Shown in pieces: positions 35,921-46,583 of a stretch of DNA of 64,000 bases. The position numbers were made by a program, and so were the translations under genes. The first letter of the stretch is position 1. Every line of letters starts with the position of its first letter. The DNA is from an uncultured Clostridia bacterium (GTDB taxonomy: Bacteria > Bacillota > Clostridia > Christensenellales > Aristaeellaceae): NCBI GenBank assembly GCA_946629635.1, contig CAMOYA010000001.1, forward strand, positions 1 to 64,000, given 5' to 3'. Under the pieces are notes generated by a model, which worked only from the letters and a program-made list of their open reading frames with translations, was not told the origin of the DNA and did not search any database.

Positions 35921-37360
35921 TTACAGATCCGAATACAGCAGATCGTAATCCATGGCATATTTTTTGGCATAGCTGTCAGGATAAACGAACAGCATCAGAT
36001 GACGGCAGTCGGAAAAAGCGTCCGGAGCGATATCGGAGATGGACTGGGGCAGCTGAAGCGAAAGCAGATTGTCGCAGCTGATGAAAGCCTCCGGACCGAT
36101 CTCTTCGATCCCTTCCGGAATGATGACGTTGTTCAGATTGCTGCAGCGTGAAAAAGTCTGCGGGGCGATCTGCTTCATTTTCGGGCTGAGATGAATGCTG
36201 TCCAGCAGCACGCATGATCCGAAGGCATGGGGCCCGAGGTTCGTCACGCTTTCCGGGAATGTGACGGTCTCCAGAGAACGGCAGCCCTCAAAGGCGGACT
36301 CACCGATATCGACGAGCCCCTCCGGCAGCACGATGGAATTCAGACTGCTGCAGCCGCTGAAGGCGCATGCGGCGATATACCGGATCGTTTCCGGAAGCGT
36401 GACCGAGGTCAGGGAGGCGCATGCATAGAAGGTGGAGTACTCGACGGACGTCACAGAGGAAGGGAGCACGATCCGGGTCAGGGAGGAACACCCGTGGAAC
36501 GCGTTGCTTCCGATCCGGGAAACGCTGGATGGAATGGTGACCGTTTTCAGGTTCCTGCACCCGTAAAATGCCTTCTGGCCGATGGTGGTGACGGATTCCC
36601 GGAGGATGACTGTTTCCAGGGCCTGATGATTGGAAAACACTTCATCCGAGATCGTCTGAACGGTCAGCGGGACTTCGTATACATGATCCTTTTTTGTAAA
36701 CGGGTAGAAAATCAGGCTGCGGGTGACACGGTTAAACAGAGCACCATCATCATTCACAAAGATGTCATGGTTCGGACTGATCTCAAAATCAGACAGGGAA
36801 GTACAGCCGGAGAAAACGTTCGATCCGATCTCGGACAGCTTGCGGGGAATGGTTACGGATTTCAGACTGTCGCAGGCAGCAAAGGCGCCTTCCCCGAGGA
36901 TGGAAAGGGATTTGGGCAGCTGGATGGACTCCAGGCTGCGGCACTCCGAAAAGGCTTCGGGGCCGATGGTATGGATTCCGTCCGGCAGGATGACGGACTT
37001 CAGGGAAGCGCAGGACTGGAAGGTTGAATAATTGATCTTTTTCACGCGGGAAGGAATCACGACTTCCCGCAGCGCGCTGCAGCCGATAAAGCACCATTCG
37101 CCGATGGTTCTGACAGATTCCGGAATGGATATGGTCACCAGGGATTCGCACCAGGAGAAAGCCGCTTCTCCCAGCGCAGTTACCGAATCCGGAATGATGA
37201 CGGAGCGGATTTCCGTCTGCCAGGAGAAAGCATTGTCAGCGATTGTCCTGACGGGATGCCCCTCAAATTCCGCAGGAATGACAATGTCCGCAGCGTTGCC
37301 GTCGAAGCTATCCAGCTGCGCTGAGCCGTCCCGTCGGATGGAAAACTGAAAATCTGTCAT
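35921..37360 (-). CDS. Leucine-rich repeat protein, BspA/LRR_5 type
   Basis: About 15-18 tandem ~23-aa repeats (x-IGxxAFxxCxSLxxVxLPxSVxx). Confidence 0.95.
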   Translation of the reverse strand: MTDFQFSIRRDGSAQLDSFDGNAADIVIPAEFEGHPVRTIADNAFSWQTEIRSVIIPDSVTALGEAAFSWCESLVTISIPESVRTIGEWCFIGCSALREVVIPSRVKKINYSTFQSCASLKSVILPDGIHTIGPEAFSECRSLESIQLPKSLSILGEGAFAACDSLKSVTIPRKLSEIGSNVFSGCTSLSDFEISPNHDIFVNDDGALFNRVTRSLIFYPFTKKDHVYEVPLTVQTISDEVFSNHQALETVILRESVTTIGQKAFYGCRNLKTVTIPSSVSRIGSNAFHGCSSLTRIVLPSSVTSVEYSTFYACASLTSVTLPETIRYIAACAFSGCSSLNSIVLPEGLVDIGESAFEGCRSLETVTFPESVTNLGPHAFGSCVLLDSIHLSPKMKQIAPQTFSRCSNLNNVIIPEGIEEIGPEAFISCDNLLSLQLPQSISDIAPDAFSDCRHLMLFVYPDSYAKKYAMDYDLLYSDL

Positions 37361-37402
37361 GTCTGATCTGCACTCCTTATTCGGTTTGCCATGCCGACCG
37401 GA

Positions 37403-38338
37403 TCAGAGCATTGCCGCTCCGATGATCCCGGCCTTGGAACCCAGAATCGCCAGCTTGATCTCCGGCATGGGCTGATCATTGAAGATGACATAACGCTTAT
37501 ACTCTTCCCGGATGGGATCCAGCAGGAAGCTTCCGGCCTTGCTGACGCCTCCGCCGATCACGATGACCTCCGGATCCAGCAGATTGACGACGCTGGCGAT
37601 GGCCTGGGACAGGTAGGAGATAAAACGGCCGTAAACTTCAACTGCGATGGGATCCCCAGTGCGCGCGTTGTCGATCACTGTCCTCGCCTCGATCCGGCTG
37701 GCATCTCCCGAGGCGCTGGCCAGGATGCCGGATTCGGGATGACCGTGAACGGCCTCCCGACCCATACGAATCAGGGCGGTCGCGCTGCAGTAGCGCTCGA
37801 GGCAGCCCCGGTTCCCGCAGCTGCAGGGTTCTCCGTCCAGCTTCAGAATCACGTGCCCCAGTTCACCGCCGATGCCGTGAAATCCTTTCCAGATCTTTCC
37901 GTTGATGATGATGCCGCTTCCGATGCCAGTGCCGACCGTGATGAAAACGCTGGAGGAGGTTCCGGCGCTGACGCCGGAGACGCTCTCCGCCAGGGCGGCT
38001 ACATTGGCATCGTTGTCAATCCTGACCGGGACATCCCAAAGACGGCGGAAGGTTGCAGAAAACGGCACATGATTCCAGCCCATATTGGTGCACTTGATGA
38101 CGACGCCTTCATCGTTGGCGATGCCGGGAATGCCTACGCCGACGGATTCGATTTCATGTTCGCCGATTCCGGCCCCGGAGGCGGTTTCCCTGATGCACTG
38201 CACGATTCGTGCCACCTGGCTTTCAAAGGCGTCCGAGATGACCGTGGGGATGGACCCCTCCGTGACCAGCTGATGTGCTTCATTCAGAATACCGACCTTG
38301 ATACCCGTTCCGCCGACGTCAATACCCACTCTGTACAT
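37403..38338 (-). CDS. ROK-family glucokinase
   Basis: RVGIDVGGTGIKVGIL, DNDANVAALAE, GTGIGSGIIINGKIWKG, ELGHVIL, CSCGNRGCLERYCS. Confidence 0.95.
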   Translation of the reverse strand: MYRVGIDVGGTGIKVGILNEAHQLVTEGSIPTVISDAFESQVARIVQCIRETASGAGIGEHEIESVGVGIPGIANDEGVVIKCTNMGWNHVPFSATFRRLWDVPVRIDNDANVAALAESVSGVSAGTSSSVFITVGTGIGSGIIINGKIWKGFHGIGGELGHVILKLDGEPCSCGNRGCLERYCSATALIRMGREAVHGHPESGILASASGDASRIEARTVIDNARTGDPIAVEVYGRFISYLSQAIASVVNLLDPEVIVIGGGVSKAGSFLLDPIREEYKRYVIFNDQPMPEIKLAILGSKAGIIGAAML

Positions 38339-38355
38339 GATTGAATCCTCCCGAA

Positions 38356-39255
38356 TTATTGTTGAAATGCGGAATTCAGCTCCCGCACGGCACTGTATCC
38401 CAGTTGCCTGAGGCTCAGATTTCTTGCTGCGACCTCAACGATGATGGCCAGATTTCTCCCCGGTTTAATGGGAATGGTCTGCCGGGGAATTTTGACACCG
38501 AGGATTTCGGTGCTGTCTTCCCCGATGCCGATCCGGTCATAGCTGCGCGTTTCATCCCATGCTTCCAGCTCGATCATCAGGTCAATCGTTTTGCTGAAGG
38601 CCACCGCGCCGATTCCGTACATGGCACGGATATCGATCACGCCGATTCCGCGGATCTCCATCAGATGCCGGATCCGTTCCGGGCAGGTTCCGATCAGCCG
38701 GCTGTCGGTGATCCGGCAGATATCGACCACGTCATCGGCCACCAGCTGGTGACCGCGCTTGATCAGCTCCAGTGCGGCTTCGCTTTTCCCAACGCCGCTT
38801 TTCCCGGTCAGCAGAATGCCGACTCCGTACACATCCAGCAGCACGCCATGCCGTGTCAGATGCGGTGCGAGACACCGGTTCAGGTACATGATCGCATTGG
38901 CGGTGAATTTGGCGGTGACGGACGCGCTGCGAAACACACAGACATGGTGCGCACGCGCGATCGATTCCAGTTCGGGCGGCGGCTCCATATTGCGGCAGAT
39001 GATCAGGCAGGGAATCCGGAAGGAAAAGAATTTTTCCAGGATTGCCTTGCGCTCCTCTGCACTTCGCCTCTCCAGGTATGTCATTTCAACCTTGCCGATG
39101 ACCTGCGGACGTTCGAAGGCGAAGTATTCATAGAAGCCGCAGAACTGCATTCCCGGCCGGTTCAGCTCCGGGGAACGGATATCCCACTGCTCACAGGATG
39201 GCTCAACCAGGCATTCCAGATGAAGCGCTTCCTGAAATTCCTTTGCGCTGATCAT
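38356..39255 (-). CDS. hprK: HPr kinase/phosphorylase
   Basis: LLTGKSGVGKSEAALELIKRGHQLVADDVVDI, EIRGIGVIDIRAMYGIGAV. Confidence 0.96.
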   Translation of the reverse strand: MISAKEFQEALHLECLVEPSCEQWDIRSPELNRPGMQFCGFYEYFAFERPQVIGKVEMTYLERRSAEERKAILEKFFSFRIPCLIICRNMEPPPELESIARAHHVCVFRSASVTAKFTANAIMYLNRCLAPHLTRHGVLLDVYGVGILLTGKSGVGKSEAALELIKRGHQLVADDVVDICRITDSRLIGTCPERIRHLMEIRGIGVIDIRAMYGIGAVAFSKTIDLMIELEAWDETRSYDRIGIGEDSTEILGVKIPRQTIPIKPGRNLAIIVEVAARNLSLRQLGYSAVRELNSAFQQ

Positions 39256-40076
39256 ATGCGTTCCCTCCTGTTCAGGACGCGTTCAGAAAGATAATGTGCA
39301 ACGCCGTCCTCTCCGTTGGTGCCGCAGACATCATCGCATTGCTCCCGGACTTCCCTCCTGGCATTGGATACAGCCACCGACCATCCGGCCGTTTCGAGCA
39401 TGGGAAGATCGTTCAGGCTGTCGCCGAAGGCGATGGTTTCCGCAAGGGAGAAACCCAGCAGGGAAGCGGCATACTCAAGCGCGATCCCCTTGGTCGCCCG
39501 GAGCGGATTGAATTCGAGAAAATACGGCTTCGAGCATGTGACGGAAACCCTGCCCCGAAAACGGGCCCGGGCTTCCTGCAGCATGTCGGCGATCTTCCTT
39601 TCATCGGCCATCATCAGGATTTTGTTTCGTTCCTCCCGGATAAACGTCCGCAGATCACCGACATATACACCGGTCAGCACGGAAGCGGCAGCGTATCGCT
39701 CCGCGTATTCGGAGTGTTCATTATAGTAAAAGTGACTGCCGTCATATGTCTGGGCATACACGTGATGCTCCGCGCCAAAAGAGGCAATCTCCCGGGCGGT
39801 CTGAGCGGAAAAGAACTCCCCATGAATCAGCTCGTCATTTTCCGCGCTACGGATTTCCGCTCCGTTGCAGGCGATATAGACGGAAAGGCTGCCGAGCCGA
39901 TCCACGAACGGTTTCATACTCATCTGTGCGCGTCCGCTGGCGGCTATGACATGCATGCCGGAACGCTGCGCCTCAAGCATCGTCTGCACCGTAAAGGGAG
40001 AGATGGACAGGTCATCGTGCAGAAGCGTATCATCCAGATCAAAGACGACGGCCTTCACGCGGCGGGGAGCGGCCAT
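39252..40076 (-). CDS. Cof-type HAD hydrolase
   Basis: VVFDLDDTLLHDD, AASGRA, AFGDSLNDLPMLETAGWSVAVSNA. Confidence 0.94.
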   Translation of the reverse strand: MAAPRRVKAVVFDLDDTLLHDDLSISPFTVQTMLEAQRSGMHVIAASGRAQMSMKPFVDRLGSLSVYIACNGAEIRSAENDELIHGEFFSAQTAREIASFGAEHHVYAQTYDGSHFYYNEHSEYAERYAAASVLTGVYVGDLRTFIREERNKILMMADERKIADMLQEARARFRGRVSVTCSKPYFLEFNPLRATKGIALEYAASLLGFSLAETIAFGDSLNDLPMLETAGWSVAVSNARREVREQCDDVCGTNGEDGVAHYLSERVLNRRERI

Positions 40077-41662
40077 TACTTCAGGCCGTCCACTGCAGCG
40101 TGCTGGGCAGGAATGCAGGCGCAGAAGCGCTCCATGTAACGGTTATAACCCGCCTCGTCCTCCGGATCCGGCGAAACCGTCAGCTGATTCATTCCGGCGA
40201 ACACCTTCTGCTCCAGATAGTCCTCCAGGGAAAGCCCGGAATCCTGTGCACAGAAGTCAGCCAGCACGGCAATGCCCCAGGCTCCGCCTTCTCCGGCGGT
40301 TTCCATGACGGTGACCGGGGCATGAATGGCAGCGGCCAGCAGATTCTGGGCGACGCCCCTGGTCTTGAAAAGGCCGCCATGTCCGTAGACCCGGTCAATG
40401 GCTACTTTTTCGCTGCTCAGGATTTCCATGCCGGCCTTCAGGGTTTCCATGCTGGCATAGATCTGGACGCGCATGAAATTGGCGATATTCATCTTTGCAT
40501 CCGGAAGACGGATCAGCATCGGGCGGCCTTCCTGGAATCCGGTCACCGGTTCGCCCGCATAATAGTTGAAGCTGACGAGACCGCCGCCATCCTTTTCCCC
40601 TTCCATGGCCTTGCGGAACAGTTCCGTATAAACCTGACCGCGGTCCGTCTCAAAGCCCATCAGGGAAGCAAATTCGCGGAAAAGATCCACCCAGGCGTTG
40701 ATATCCGAGGTGCAGGAATTGCAGTGCACCATCGCGACCTGTTTTCCGGTGGGCGTCGTGACGATGTCGATCTCCGGATGTACATGTGCCAGCGGCTTTT
40801 CCAGCACGATCATGCTGAAAATGGAGGTTCCCGCGCTGACATTGCCGGTTCTTTCGCGGACGCTGTTGGTGGCGACCATGCCGGTACCCGCGTCCCCCTC
40901 CGGCGGGCACAGGGCGGCACCGGGCTTCAGATCTCCCGCCGGATCCAGCAGCAGCGCGCCTTCCGCGGTCAGCTTTCCGGCATCGTCACCGGCGCACAGA
41001 ACCTTCGGAAGAATATCCTTCAGCTTCCAGGGATAGCGGTGGGAAGCGACGAGCTGGTCAAACTGCGCCACCATCCCGGCATCATAATCGAGCGAATCAC
41101 TGTCCACCGGCATAATTCCGCTGGCATCGCCGATGCCCAGTACCTTTTCGCCGCTGAGCAGATAGTGCACCCAGCCGGCCAGCGTGGTCAGGAAGCGGAT
41201 ATCCTTCACGTGGGCTTCCTGATTGAGGACCGCCTGATACAGATGGCTCAGGCTCCATCTCTGCGGCATGTTGAAGGAAAACAGCCCGGTCAGCTTTTCA
41301 GCCGCTTCGCCGGTAATGGTGTTCCGCCAGGTGCGGAAAGGAGTCAGCAGCTGCATATTCTGATCAAAGGGAAGATAACCGTGCATCATGGCACTGATGC
41401 CGATGGCCCGGAACGATTCGGGAACGATCCCGTATTTTTCCTTCACGTCCCGCTTCAGATCCGCGTAGCTGGCCTGAAGACCGGAGCGGATATCGTCTTC
41501 GCTGTATGTCCATATGCCGTCCTGAAGGCTGTTTTCCCATTCATGAGCTCCGGAGGCGATGACATGAAAAGACGGATCGATCAAAACACTTTTGATCCGG
41601 GTGGATCCAAACTCGATTCCCAGGACAGCGCGCCCCTCCTGAATGATTATCTGACTCATCAA
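40076..41662 (-). CDS. FGGY-family carbohydrate kinase (xylulokinase-like)
   Basis: LGIEFGSTRIKSVLID, ISAMMHGYLPFD, GNVSAGTSIFSMIV, GHGGLFKTRGVAQNLLAAAIHAPVTVMETAGEGGAWG. Confidence 0.9.
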   Translation of the reverse strand: MMSQIIIQEGRAVLGIEFGSTRIKSVLIDPSFHVIASGAHEWENSLQDGIWTYSEDDIRSGLQASYADLKRDVKEKYGIVPESFRAIGISAMMHGYLPFDQNMQLLTPFRTWRNTITGEAAEKLTGLFSFNMPQRWSLSHLYQAVLNQEAHVKDIRFLTTLAGWVHYLLSGEKVLGIGDASGIMPVDSDSLDYDAGMVAQFDQLVASHRYPWKLKDILPKVLCAGDDAGKLTAEGALLLDPAGDLKPGAALCPPEGDAGTGMVATNSVRERTGNVSAGTSIFSMIVLEKPLAHVHPEIDIVTTPTGKQVAMVHCNSCTSDINAWVDLFREFASLMGFETDRGQVYTELFRKAMEGEKDGGGLVSFNYYAGEPVTGFQEGRPMLIRLPDAKMNIANFMRVQIYASMETLKAGMEILSSEKVAIDRVYGHGGLFKTRGVAQNLLAAAIHAPVTVMETAGEGGAWGIAVLADFCAQDSGLSLEDYLEQKVFAGMNQLTVSPDPEDEAGYNRYMERFCACIPAQHAAVDGLK

Positions 41663-41758
41663 TGATATCCTCCTTCAATCGTATGAAATTCCATTCTGTC
41701 AACTATATTTTAACCCATTAAGAGAAAAAAAGGAACAGCAAAATCCGGAAGAGCCGTT

Positions 41759-43219
41759 TTATTTCACGTAGCGGTTCTTAGGCCGGGGCGGCTTCATGCC
41801 GGAGGCCCTTCTCCGCCGGGAAAGCAGCCGGAGGAGAACTGCCACCGCGCCGATCACGAGCAGTGGAGACGCAAAGATCATGAACAGCTCGAATGAAAAC
41901 GGCGGCAGGGGATTGGGATCGGAATATGTTTCGTTGACAATTTCTTCCAGCGTTTTGGGCGCGTTTTCCCGTCGGGCGACGGAGCGGGATGCCGTCAGCT
42001 GGTATACCACCGGATCTCCGTTTTGCGGGAACCAGGTCATGGTGCCCATCTGCTCTCCGGCGGTGATCGGCGCAGCAAAATCACGCGTATACTGAATCAG
42101 CATCGTATCCGTCAGATGGCTGGCCATGCGCTGAACTTCCGCCTTAGTGGTGACGATGCGGGCCTCAGAAGCGCTGCCGTCCGCGGGGGACTGGCACATC
42201 AGCTGAACCCGTCCGCGATTCGTGTCAGACGTGGAGTATCCGCTGGTTTCGATCGTGATGGGATTGATACTGTACAGCTCCGGCGGGGTCACGCTGACAT
42301 ACTGGCTGAATCCGTAATCCATCAGTTTGATGGTATCCGCCCATCGGGCGCGATTGCCCGTAAAAAGCACAACGGAGATCAGACGGACATCGTTTTTTTC
42401 CGCCGCGCCGGCAAAGCACCAGCCGGAATGCGAATGGGAACCCGTTTTGATGCCGGTGGCATACTGATAATAATACTTGTTGGGGTTCTCCGATGATCCG
42501 GGCAGCATGTAGGAGGATTTGGTGCTGATCGTCCGCGCCCGCTGCATGTTCGTCCGTGCGATCGTATAGGAAGTGGTGCCGACGATCTGGCGGAAGGTTT
42601 CGTTCTGCATGGCCTGGCGGGCAATCAGCGCCAGATCACGGGCAGTGGAATAGTGATAATCATCGTGGTAACCGTGTGCGTTGACGAAGTGCGTGCTTTC
42701 ACAGCCGAACATGGCCGCCGTTTCGTTCATCAGGTCCACAAAGCGGGGAATTGAACCGGAAACGACCTCCGCGATGACGTTGGCGCCGTCATTGCCGGAA
42801 AGCAGCATCGTTCCGTACAGAACATCGATGAACGGAATCTCTTCCCCGGCCAGCAGATGCATGGTGGACGATCCGGGCGGAACCGCGACGGCCAGATCGG
42901 AAACGGTCACCTTCTGATTCAGATCGTCCACAAACAGGATCCCCAGCAGAACGGTCATCATCTTGGTGATGGATGCCGGATAACGGATCTCGTCCGCATT
43001 CTTTTCAAAGATCACTTCCCCCGTGTCCTGGGCAATCAGGATCGCGGAAAGCGCGTACAGCTGATCCGGCATCAGGTCTTCAGGATGCTCCGGATCGTAT
43101 TTTTCGGCATCCGGCGACAGCGTCGGTTCCGGAATGGGATCGTTGCCGGTTTCCTCCGACAGGGCAGCGGAGGAGAACAGCAGGCAGAATACGGTCATCA
43201 GGCAAAGCAGTCTGCGCAT
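41759..43219 (-). CDS. D-alanyl-D-alanine carboxypeptidase (penicillin-binding, S11)
   Basis: Signal peptide; YPASITKMMT (SxxK), SGNDGANVIAE (SxN), GIKTGSHSHSGWCF (KTG); C-terminal TM. Confidence 0.95.
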   Translation of the reverse strand: MRRLLCLMTVFCLLFSSAALSEETGNDPIPEPTLSPDAEKYDPEHPEDLMPDQLYALSAILIAQDTGEVIFEKNADEIRYPASITKMMTVLLGILFVDDLNQKVTVSDLAVAVPPGSSTMHLLAGEEIPFIDVLYGTMLLSGNDGANVIAEVVSGSIPRFVDLMNETAAMFGCESTHFVNAHGYHDDYHYSTARDLALIARQAMQNETFRQIVGTTSYTIARTNMQRARTISTKSSYMLPGSSENPNKYYYQYATGIKTGSHSHSGWCFAGAAEKNDVRLISVVLFTGNRARWADTIKLMDYGFSQYVSVTPPELYSINPITIETSGYSTSDTNRGRVQLMCQSPADGSASEARIVTTKAEVQRMASHLTDTMLIQYTRDFAAPITAGEQMGTMTWFPQNGDPVVYQLTASRSVARRENAPKTLEEIVNETYSDPNPLPPFSFELFMIFASPLLVIGAVAVLLRLLSRRRRASGMKPPRPKNRYVK

Positions 43220-43299
43220 TTTTCTCCTCCTTTCCGAATCATATGACAGTCTGGATATGGTGAACAGGGCACGGCTTCCGTTCCCGCCCGCATGATGCG

Positions 43300-44151
43300 T
43301 CAGCCGATGGCAAACGGGGGAATAAACGATGCGCCGGAGAGCTGAAGCAGGAGATACACGATGCCGATCACGGCCAGATACAGGGAGAACCAGCTCAGCG
43401 AAATCCGGTTGATCAGCTTCAGCATCCAGCGGATGGCCAGATAGCCCGATATGCAGGCGACGGCGATGCCGGCGAGCGTCGGAATCAGATCAATATAGTT
43501 GAACAGCCCTTCTTCCAGTGCGCTTTTTCCTTCCATCAGAAGGGAACCCAGAATGGCCGGCGCGCTCATCATGAATGAGAAGCGGGCCGCCTTTTCCTTG
43601 TCCAGTCCGGAAGTAACGCCGCCGAAGATGGTGGAACCGCTGCGGGAGATGCCGGGAACCATGCCGATGCCCTGAAAGATGCCCATCACGACGGCGTGCA
43701 AGAAGCCAACCTGCTGTGCACCTGCCTTCTTCCTCCGGGAAGCCATCCGGTCGCAGAGCATCAGGAAAAGGGCCGTGATCAGGAAGGCACACCCCAGGAA
43801 CCATCCGCTGTCAAAAACAGAAAACCCGTCCACAGCCGGGAAGAGCGTTTTGGCCAGCAGGTAGATCACCAGCGTCGGCAGGGAAGCGATGATCAGCAGG
43901 AGCAGCGTCCTGTTCCGGACGGGATGCAGGATCATCTCCTTCCAGTCCTTCCAGAAAACGACTGCAACGGGGATCAGCGTTCCGACATGCAAAAGAATGT
44001 CCAGCATCTTCATGGCGGACTGAACCTCCGGGGCACCGGATTCAATGCCCATCAGAATCCGGGTCAGCAGCAGATGGCCGCTGGATGAAATGGGCAGGAA
44101 TTCCCCCAACCCCTGAATCAGCCCAAGCAGAATTCCCTGCAGCAATGTCAT
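43300..44151 (-). CDS. uppP: Undecaprenyl-diphosphatase
   Basis: GLIQGLGEFLPISSSGHLLL, GIGMVPGISRSGSTIFGG. Confidence 0.96.
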   Translation of the reverse strand: MTLLQGILLGLIQGLGEFLPISSSGHLLLTRILMGIESGAPEVQSAMKMLDILLHVGTLIPVAVVFWKDWKEMILHPVRNRTLLLLIIASLPTLVIYLLAKTLFPAVDGFSVFDSGWFLGCAFLITALFLMLCDRMASRRKKAGAQQVGFLHAVVMGIFQGIGMVPGISRSGSTIFGGVTSGLDKEKAARFSFMMSAPAILGSLLMEGKSALEEGLFNYIDLIPTLAGIAVACISGYLAIRWMLKLINRISLSWFSLYLAVIGIVYLLLQLSGASFIPPFAIG

Positions 44152-44218
44152 CCCAAATCGCTCCTCCCTGAAATCGTCATTCCATTCATTTTATCATAAC
44201 GGGAGGCGTTTGGAAAGC

Positions 44219-44247
44219 TTGACGCCAAAGTTCAGCTTCTATATAAT
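44219..44247 (+). promoter_or_regulatory. Promoter for ychF
   Basis: TTGACG - 17 bp - TATAAT. Confidence 0.82.
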
Positions 44248-44290
44248 ACCAGATTGATGCGAAGAGAACGGAAGGAGCGGAAACTGAAAG

Positions 44291-45388
44291 ATGAAACTGG
44301 GAGTTGTCGGGCTGCCGAACGTCGGGAAAAGCACCCTTTTTAATGCGATCACCAATGCGGGAGCTCAGGCGGAAAACTATCCCTTCTGTACGATCGAACC
44401 CAATACGGGGGTCGTGATGGTGCCGGATGAGCGGCTGAACGTGCTGGCGGAGATGTATCATCCGAAAAAGGTCACGCCGACCACCATTGAATTTGTGGAT
44501 ATCGCCGGCCTGGTGAAGGGCGCAAGCCGCGGGGAAGGCCTCGGGAACAAGTTTCTGAGCCACATCCGCGAGGTGGACGCCATCGTTCATGTCGTCCGCT
44601 GCTTTGAGAACGAGAATATCATCCACGTGGACGGCTCGGTGGATCCGGCCCGGGATATCGAAACGATCAATCTGGAACTGATCTTTGCGGATATGGATAC
44701 GGTGCAGCGCAGAAAGGAAAAGGCGGAGAAGAGCTTCCGGGGCGGGGACAAAAAGGCCGGTGCGGAAGCGGAACTGGCCGGCAGGCTGTACGCGCATCTG
44801 GAGAGCGGCAAACCGGCGAGAACGTATGATGCGGATGACGAGGAAAAGGAGATCATGAGCGGCTGGTTCCTGCTGACGACCAAGCCCGTGATTTATGCTG
44901 CGAATATCTCTGAGGATGACCTGGGCAAGCCCGAAAACGAAATCAGGCATCTGGACCGCGTGCGGGAAATCGCACAGGCGGAAAATGCCGGAATGATCGT
45001 CATCTCCGCTGCCATCGAAGAAGAAATCTCCCGGATGAGCCCGGATGAAAAAACGGAATTTATCGAAGAGCTCGGGATCGGCCAGAGCGGCCTGGACCGG
45101 CTGATCAAGGCCTGCTACAGCCTCCTGGGACTGATTTCATTCCTGACGGTCGGGGAGGATGAGTGCCGCGCGTGGACCATTATCCGGGGGACCAAAGCGC
45201 CCCAGGCGGCCGGAAAGATTCACACGGACTTTGAAAAGGGCTTTATCCGGGCAGAGGTCGTTCCCTACGATGTGCTGGTGGAGAACGGCAGCATGGCCGT
45301 CTGCCGGGAAAAGGGACTGATCCGGAGCGAGGGAAAGGACTATGTCATGAAGGACGGGGATGTGACCCTGTTCCGCTTCAATGTCTGA
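44291..45388 (+). CDS. ychF: Obg-like ATPase YchF
   Basis: [43 protein letters not shown] domain at C-terminus. Confidence 0.97.
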   Translation: MKLGVVGLPNVGKSTLFNAITNAGAQAENYPFCTIEPNTGVVMVPDERLNVLAEMYHPKKVTPTTIEFVDIAGLVKGASRGEGLGNKFLSHIREVDAIVHVVRCFENENIIHVDGSVDPARDIETINLELIFADMDTVQRRKEKAEKSFRGGDKKAGAEAELAGRLYAHLESGKPARTYDADDEEKEIMSGWFLLTTKPVIYAANISEDDLGKPENEIRHLDRVREIAQAENAGMIVISAAIEEEISRMSPDEKTEFIEELGIGQSGLDRLIKACYSLLGLISFLTVGEDECRAWTIIRGTKAPQAAGKIHTDFEKGFIRAEVVPYDVLVENGSMAVCREKGLIRSEGKDYVMKDGDVTLFRFNV

Positions 45389-45429
45389 GTCAGACCGGGA
45401 AATAACCGTTCGATGAAAGGATTGCCGTC

Positions 45430-46440
45430 ATGAGCCGATTGGAGTATTTCTGGAGCCGCGTCACCAAGATGGACTGGAAAGCCATGTGGGCCACCACGGG
45501 ACTGCTGAAAAAGCGCAGCGGAAAGGGCCGGCTGTGGCTTTTGTGCGATATGCTCAAATGCGCAGTGAAGTACAATGCCGGATATGTGGATTACAAAATT
45601 GCCCAGATGTACCGGCTGACGGACGCGCAGCGCAGCACGGTGATTACCCGCGGAATCAGCAATGAGATCGTGCGCAGGATGAATCCGAAGGAGTTCTGGC
45701 ACTGTTTCGACGACAAGGCGGAATTCAATACGCTGTTCCGCGAATGGATCCCGCGCCGATGGCTAGCCATCTCGGCGGATACGGATCCGGAAGCGCTCTT
45801 CTCCCTGTGCCGATCCAATTCGCAGCTGATCGGCAAACCGCTGGAAGGCTCCAGCGGCCAGGGAATCCGGAAATATACGGCGGAAGACTGGAAGGATGGC
45901 CCGGAAAAGTTCCTGAACCGCCTGCGGAATGACGGAATCGGGATCCTCGAGGAGATGGTCATTCAGCATCCCAAAATGGCGTCCCTCTGTCCCACGTCCG
46001 TCAATACATGCCGGATTACCACGCTGATGGGGGATAAACAGCAGGGAATCGTCTACGCGTTTCTGCGGATCGGCAACGGCAAGGTCATGGATAACGTGGA
46101 CTGCGGCGGAATGGCCGCCCGGATTGATCTGGCCTCCGGAAAGCTTCTGACCGTGGGGGCGGACAAGCAGGGCAATACGTTCATCAAGCATCCGATCACC
46201 AATACGAGCATCATTGGCTTCACGATTCCTTTCTGGGAAGAAGCGAAAGCCATGTGCCTGGAAGCGGCGAAAAAAGTGCCGGAGATGCGCTATATCGCCT
46301 GGGACGTGGCCATCACGGAGAAGGGGCCGACCTTTATTGAAGGAAACAGCTTCCCCTCCCATGCTGTGCCCCAGTTTGCGGCCCACTATCCGGACGGGAT
46401 CGGCATCATGACAGAATTCAGAAAATTCATCGATATCTGA
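45430..46440 (+). CDS. Sugar-transfer-associated ATP-grasp protein
   Basis: KPLEGSSGQGIRKY, EEMVIQHPKMASLCPTSVNTCRITTL, WDVAITEKGPTFIEGNSFPSH. Confidence 0.75.
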   Translation: MSRLEYFWSRVTKMDWKAMWATTGLLKKRSGKGRLWLLCDMLKCAVKYNAGYVDYKIAQMYRLTDAQRSTVITRGISNEIVRRMNPKEFWHCFDDKAEFNTLFREWIPRRWLAISADTDPEALFSLCRSNSQLIGKPLEGSSGQGIRKYTAEDWKDGPEKFLNRLRNDGIGILEEMVIQHPKMASLCPTSVNTCRITTLMGDKQQGIVYAFLRIGNGKVMDNVDCGGMAARIDLASGKLLTVGADKQGNTFIKHPITNTSIIGFTIPFWEEAKAMCLEAAKKVPEMRYIAWDVAITEKGPTFIEGNSFPSHAVPQFAAHYPDGIGIMTEFRKFIDI

Positions 46441-46454
46441 AACAAAAACAGTTC

Positions 46455-46483
46455 TTGCTTTTTGGCATTGTGTATGATAAAAT
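46455..46483 (+). promoter_or_regulatory. Promoter for rplS
   Basis: TTGCTT - 17 bp - TAAAAT. Confidence 0.65.
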
Positions 46484-46490
46484 CTGAACG

Positions 46491-46580
46491 TTATGCGGGC
46501 GGTCCTCTGCCCGGTTTGCACAGGTGATCCGTTCGGTTCACTTTCCGGGGCATGAACGTCTGAGAGGGAAGGAGGCACTG
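46491..46580 (+). promoter_or_regulatory. Structured 5'UTR of rplS (possible L19 autoregulatory leader)
   Basis: ~90 nt untranslated with GCGGGCggtcctctGCCCG hairpin and a GTTC/GAAC pairing; position fits Firmicutes L19 leaders. Confidence 0.4.
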
Positions 46581-46583
46581 ATT

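Noticed and set aside
35990-37290. Regular DNA repeats, CRISPR-like at first glance
   Set aside because: They are degenerate ~69-bp units inside a coding frame (LRR_5 protein), not identical repeats with unique spacers.
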